Source: an uncultured Chthoniobacterales bacterium (lineage in GTDB: Bacteria; Verrucomicrobiota; Verrucomicrobiia; Chthoniobacterales; CAKUMP01). From it: a stretch of 8,992 nucleotides of DNA. The stretch spans positions 1-8,992 of the forward strand of contig CAKUMP010000085.1 of assembly GCA_934667795.1 (NCBI GenBank). Reading direction: 5' to 3'. Shown in pieces: positions 6,780-8,992 of this stretch. The translations under genes and the position numbers were made by a program. A model generated the notes under the pieces. The model made no database searches, was not told the origin of the DNA, and saw only the letters and a list, made by a program, of their open reading frames with translations. Every line of letters begins with the position of its first letter. Positions within the stretch are counted from its first letter, which is position 1.

Positions 6780-7273
6780 TGAAACGTTCTTCACTAAAAG
6801 AAAAATGTGATTGCGTGGGGGATTTCCAACCTCGGAGTGAGGGGAAGAAAAAGGATATCGTCGCTTCTTATATGTATCCAACAGAAGAAGCGTTGAAGCA
6901 AAAACAGACCCGTAGCATCATTCAGGAAATTCAGGCAGGGCTTTTAATTCAAGAATTGAATGTGTTTCAACGGACCCTGAACGTCGCTATGGAACGTTTG
7001 ATTCCCATGCTGGGGATATCCAAAGCCACGTTTCATCGTCGGAAAGAAGCCGGGCGGTTGGGTGCGGATGAATCAGATAAATTGATTCGATATGCGCGTC
7101 TTACCGGCAAAGCGATAGAAGTCCTTGAAGGGATAGAAAACGCGCGTGCGTGGTTGCTCTCCCCACAGCATGGGCTTGGAGGCGAAATTCCTTTCGAATA
7201 TGCGAAAACCGAAATTGGTGCCAGAGAAGTGGAAGACCTCTTGAACCGCATCGAATATGGAGTTTATACGTGA
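6779..7273 (+). CDS. Xre/MbcA/ParS-type antitoxin (DUF2384) of a RES toxin-antitoxin pair
   Basis: The protein has a helix-turn-helix region with LGISKATFHRRKEAGRL (residues 78-94 from the ATG at 6779). Its C-terminal toxin-binding domain has ARAWLLSPQHGLGG followed by IPFEYAKTEIGAREVEDLL (about 122-163). This arrangement is diagnostic of the DUF2384 antitoxins that block RES toxins by covering their active site. The family also represses its own operon through the HTH. The start is not settled: TTG 6770, ATG 6779 and ATG 6872 are all in frame. The first 31 residues after 6779 are hydrophilic and resemble no known domain; from 6872 the protein would be 133 residues. AAGGA lies 16 nt before 6872, too far to be convincing. 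The predicted transcription start near 6776 argues against TTG. The stop overlaps the GTG start of the toxin. Confidence 0.88.
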   Translation: MKRSSLKEKCDCVGDFQPRSEGKKKDIVASYMYPTEEALKQKQTRSIIQEIQAGLLIQELNVFQRTLNVAMERLIPMLGISKATFHRRKEAGRLGADESDKLIRYARLTGKAIEVLEGIENARAWLLSPQHGLGGEIPFEYAKTEIGAREVEDLLNRIEYGVYT

Positions 7274-7722
7274 TTCAAACGGCTTGGCGAATCGTTAAAA
7301 CAAAACATGCCAAAACTGCTTTTAATGGTGAGGGCGCTGCTGTTGCCGGTGGACGCTGGAACTCTCAGGGCGTGAAAGTCGTTTATACCAGCGGGTTTAA
7401 GTCGCTTGCTGTACTGGAAACACTGGTACATTTGAATCCAAGCATTCCTTTGAGTTATGTGAGTTTTCAAATTCAATTTGAAGATACCTTTGTCAAAAAA
7501 ATAACGGATTTACCGGCTGGCTGGCGAGAGATGCCACCCCCACGCTTCCTTCAAAAAATCGGAGACGAGTGGGTCGAAGAAGAACGCTCTGCAGTTCTGG
7601 AAGTTCCTAGTTCGATCTTGCCGACAGAATCCAATTTTCTTTTAAATCCCAAACATCCTGATTTTAAAAAAATCCTTATTGGAAAAGCGGAGACATTTCT
7701 TTTTGATCCACGCTTGATATAA
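7270..7722 (+). CDS. RES-domain toxin
   Basis: This 150-residue RES-domain protein is the toxin partner of the preceding Xre antitoxin. RES toxins studied so far have an ADP-ribosyltransferase-like fold and act on NAD+, by hydrolysing or phosphorolysing it or by ADP-ribosylating a target. The conserved residues are visible: Arg29 in GGRWN, Tyr39 in VVYTS, Glu50 in AVLETLVH, Ser114 in EVPSS and Asn126 in LLNPKHPDF, so the toxin looks intact. The GTG start at 7270 overlaps the antitoxin TGA by 4 bp (GTGA) and has GGAG at 7259-7262 with a 7-nt spacing. An open frame extends upstream to 7150 but lies inside the antitoxin gene and adds nothing RES-like. Which NAD+ chemistry it performs cannot be told from sequence. 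Confidence 0.92.
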   Translation: MIQTAWRIVKTKHAKTAFNGEGAAVAGGRWNSQGVKVVYTSGFKSLAVLETLVHLNPSIPLSYVSFQIQFEDTFVKKITDLPAGWREMPPPRFLQKIGDEWVEEERSAVLEVPSSILPTESNFLLNPKHPDFKKILIGKAETFLFDPRLI

Positions 7723-7734
7723 AAGACCTGTTCC

Positions 7735-7763
7735 AGCAAATGTAAATTTTTTTTACATTTGCT
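7735..7763. repeat. Perfect 12-bp inverted repeat with T5 centre
   Basis: AGCAAATGTAAA (7735-7746) and TTTACATTTGCT (7752-7763) pair perfectly around five T residues. The T run sits in the loop rather than after the stem, so it is a poor intrinsic terminator in either direction. It ends exactly where a weak -35-like TTGCAA (7763-7768) begins, so it may be an operator for the oxidoreductase gene. It could also be a stabilising hairpin at the 3' end of the toxin transcript. Confidence 0.6.
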
Positions 7764-7791
7764 TGCAAAATCAAAACAAACTTCCTTTACT
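7763..7791 (+). promoter_or_regulatory. Weak candidate promoter for the oxidoreductase gene
   Basis: TTGCAA (7763-7768), a 17-bp spacer and TTTACT (7786-7791) each match consensus at 4 of 6 positions. The predicted start is around 7798, two or three bases before the ATG at 7800. Together with the missing Shine-Dalgarno, this would give a leaderless message. Confidence 0.3.
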
Positions 7792-7799
7792 CAAGTTTT

Positions 7800-8834
7800 A
7801 TGACTGATTCAAACACCCCTATCACGGTAGGTATTGTCGGGCTTGGACGTGCAGGATGGAGTCTCCACCTGCAGCCCATTCTGAAACTAGATGGATTTAA
7901 AATTATTGCGGTTGCAGATCCGGTAGCGGAACGCACAGCGGAGGCCAGGGAGTTAACGGGATGCGAAGTTTTTTCTAATGTAGATGAACTTTTGGCCGGC
8001 TCTGATGCACAGGCAGTGGTGGTGGCAACGCCATCTTTCACCCATTATTCGGATGTGAAAAAAGTGCTTTTAGCGGGACGTCATTGTATCGCAGAAAAGC
8101 CATTGGCGATGCGCGTGGAGGAAGCCAGAGAACTGGTTGCCATTGCAAAGGAAAAGAACCTGAAAATGTTTGTCAATCACGCCCATCTTCATCGTGATGA
8201 GTTTTATCATCTGAAGGAAGTGGTGGACAGCAATATTCTGGGGCCAATTTTTGAAGTGCGTGCATGTTGGGCAGGGTATGCACGACGCTGGGACTGGCAG
8301 ACTTTGAAGAAAAATGGGGGTGGACAATTGAATAATACCGCTCCTCATACATTGAGTATTGTGCTTCCGTTATTAGGAGCACCTGTAAAGAGCGTTTTTG
8401 CGGACCTTCGAAATATCAAAGATGCAGGTGATGCAGAAGATCATGTGCATTTGGTGATGACGGCAGAAAATGGAACGACAGCGGACGTGGTTGTGACTTC
8501 TGCTGTTGCTCTGAGCCAAGGACCAAAATGGATGCTTTGCGGGAAAAATGGAACGCTTGTGAGTGATGGCACCACCAGCACGATCCGTTATTATGACCCT
8601 GGCAAAGTAGAAGACCTGAGCGTATTGGATGCGGCAGCACCCGGGCGTCAGTATTTGAGAGAAACACTCCCATGGGAAGAGAAAACCCTGGAAGTAAAAC
8701 CATCCGGTGTCGTTTCTTTCCATCAAAACGTTTTGGATGTGTTGCTTGGAAAAGCAGATCAGATTGTGACACCTGAAAGTACCGTAGAAGTGGTACGCGT
8801 GACCGAAATGGCACACGAATTTGCACAGTTCTAA
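7800..8834 (+). CDS. Gfo/Idh/MocA-family NAD(P)-dependent oxidoreductase
   Basis: At 344 residues this is the usual length for the family. Residues 8-41 form a Rossmann dinucleotide site with GLGRAG (14-19) and an acidic residue at the end of beta-2 (AVAD, Asp40), which favours NAD+ over NADP+. Further family marks are VVVATPSFTH (73-82), AEKPLA (98-103) with the catalytic-site Lys100, and GGGQLNNTAPH (173-183), where His183 fits the active-site His. The family's common GGG-x-x-x-D pattern has Asn here. Members oxidise or reduce sugars, inositols and related polyols in the cytoplasm; the substrate cannot be predicted. No signal peptide is present. The ATG has no Shine-Dalgarno. The gene stands alone between the toxin-antitoxin pair and a terminator. 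Confidence 0.9.
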   Translation: MTDSNTPITVGIVGLGRAGWSLHLQPILKLDGFKIIAVADPVAERTAEARELTGCEVFSNVDELLAGSDAQAVVVATPSFTHYSDVKKVLLAGRHCIAEKPLAMRVEEARELVAIAKEKNLKMFVNHAHLHRDEFYHLKEVVDSNILGPIFEVRACWAGYARRWDWQTLKKNGGGQLNNTAPHTLSIVLPLLGAPVKSVFADLRNIKDAGDAEDHVHLVMTAENGTTADVVVTSAVALSQGPKWMLCGKNGTLVSDGTTSTIRYYDPGKVEDLSVLDAAAPGRQYLRETLPWEEKTLEVKPSGVVSFHQNVLDVLLGKADQIVTPESTVEVVRVTEMAHEFAQF

Positions 8835-8866
8835 ATATTGATCACGTCATTGTGATAAAAGAGTAT

Positions 8867-8901
8867 AAGGGAGGCATCATGAGGATGCCTCTCTTTTTTT
8901 T
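8867..8901 (+). terminator. Intrinsic terminator after the oxidoreductase gene
   Basis: The stem AAGGGAGGCATC (8867-8878) pairs with GATGCCTCTCTT (8884-8895), giving 12 pairs including one G-T wobble, with a 5-nt loop and a run of eight T residues (8894-8901). It lies 33 bp after the stop codon and is a textbook rho-independent terminator for the plus-strand transcript. Confidence 0.9.
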
Positions 8902-8917
8902 GCATGGAATGGGTATA

Positions 8918-8948
8918 TTTGGAGTGCGGCGGTTTCCGCCGCTTTGGA
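8918..8948. repeat. Palindromic dispersed-repeat-like element
   Basis: GCGGCGG (8926-8932) and CCGCCGC (8936-8942) form a perfect 7-bp stem around TTT, flanked on both sides by the direct repeat TTTGGA (8918-8923 and 8943-8948). It has no T tract and follows a separate terminator, so termination is not its job. Similar palindromes are in my memory of Verrucomicrobiota and Lentisphaerota intergenic DNA, but this is unverified. Confidence 0.6.
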
Positions 8949-8953
8949 TCATA

Positions 8954-8981
8954 GCGAATGGGATGTACGAACCCCCATCGC
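8954..8981. repeat. Imperfect inverted repeat at the window's right end
   Basis: GCGAATGGG (8954-8962) pairs with CCCATCGC (8974-8981) with one bulged A and an 11-nt loop. It lies just after the GCGGCGG palindrome and may belong to the same repeat unit or to the leader of a gene outside the window. Confidence 0.35.
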
Positions 8982-8992
8982 ATGGCGAAACT

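Noticed and set aside
8841..8856. ATCAC/GTGAT inverted repeat after the oxidoreductase stop
   Set aside because: The stem has only 5 bp with a 6-nt loop, and a far stronger terminator follows directly. It resembles an inside-out CRP half-site pair but is not in a promoter position.
8829..8990. Minus-strand open frame across the terminator and palindrome at the right end
   Set aside because: It translates the terminator stem and GC palindrome into basic low-complexity sequence with no start context. It is a typical spurious frame over repeats.
1..8992. CRISPR arrays, tRNA or rRNA genes, IS elements, phage genes or a new defence island
   Set aside because: No regularly spaced repeats, RNA gene landmarks, transposase or integrase were seen. 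Every long reading frame on its proper strand is explained by a known family.

Overview
The window is a bacterial chromosome segment of moderate GC with dense, intact genes. It is probably from the PVC superphylum, with Verrucomicrobiota or a relative as the best guess. That rests on two weak clues. A palindrome near the right end (8918-8948), with GCGGCGG/CCGCCGC arms flanked by TTTGGA, resembles short dispersed palindromes I recall from Verrucomicrobiota and Lentisphaerota genomes. Several start codons also lack a Shine-Dalgarno sequence. I could not run a search, so the placement is tentative.

Left block (1-2310, minus strand): a tight three-gene unit reads uppS (undecaprenyl diphosphate synthase), then an NtrC-type sigma-54 activator, then the start of a PilT-like pilus retraction ATPase that runs off the left edge. 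The intergenic gaps are a few bases to 13 bp, so an operon is likely. The activator has Glu in place of the phospho-accepting Asp in its receiver domain and has lost one of the metal-binding acidic residues, so it may work without phosphorylation.

Middle block (2311-6613, plus strand): a 250-bp AT-rich divergent promoter region is followed by sucA and sucB, the E1 and E2 components of the 2-oxoglutarate dehydrogenase complex of the TCA cycle. The E3 gene (lpd) and sucCD are not in the window. After sucB comes about 90 bp with three successive hairpins, probably a dispersed repeat.

Right block (6614-8992, plus strand): a Xre/RES (DUF2384 antitoxin and RES-domain toxin) type II toxin-antitoxin pair has a good candidate promoter and an operator-like palindrome. 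The toxin GTG start overlaps the antitoxin stop codon. A perfect 12-bp inverted repeat then precedes a Gfo/Idh/MocA-family oxidoreductase, which ends in a clear intrinsic terminator. The second palindromic repeat and another inverted repeat close the window.

No entirely new multi-gene system is evident. The points most worth a second look are the atypical receiver in the uppS-pilT operon, the palindromic intergenic elements around the toxin-antitoxin/oxidoreductase block, and the apparent non-Shine-Dalgarno starts.
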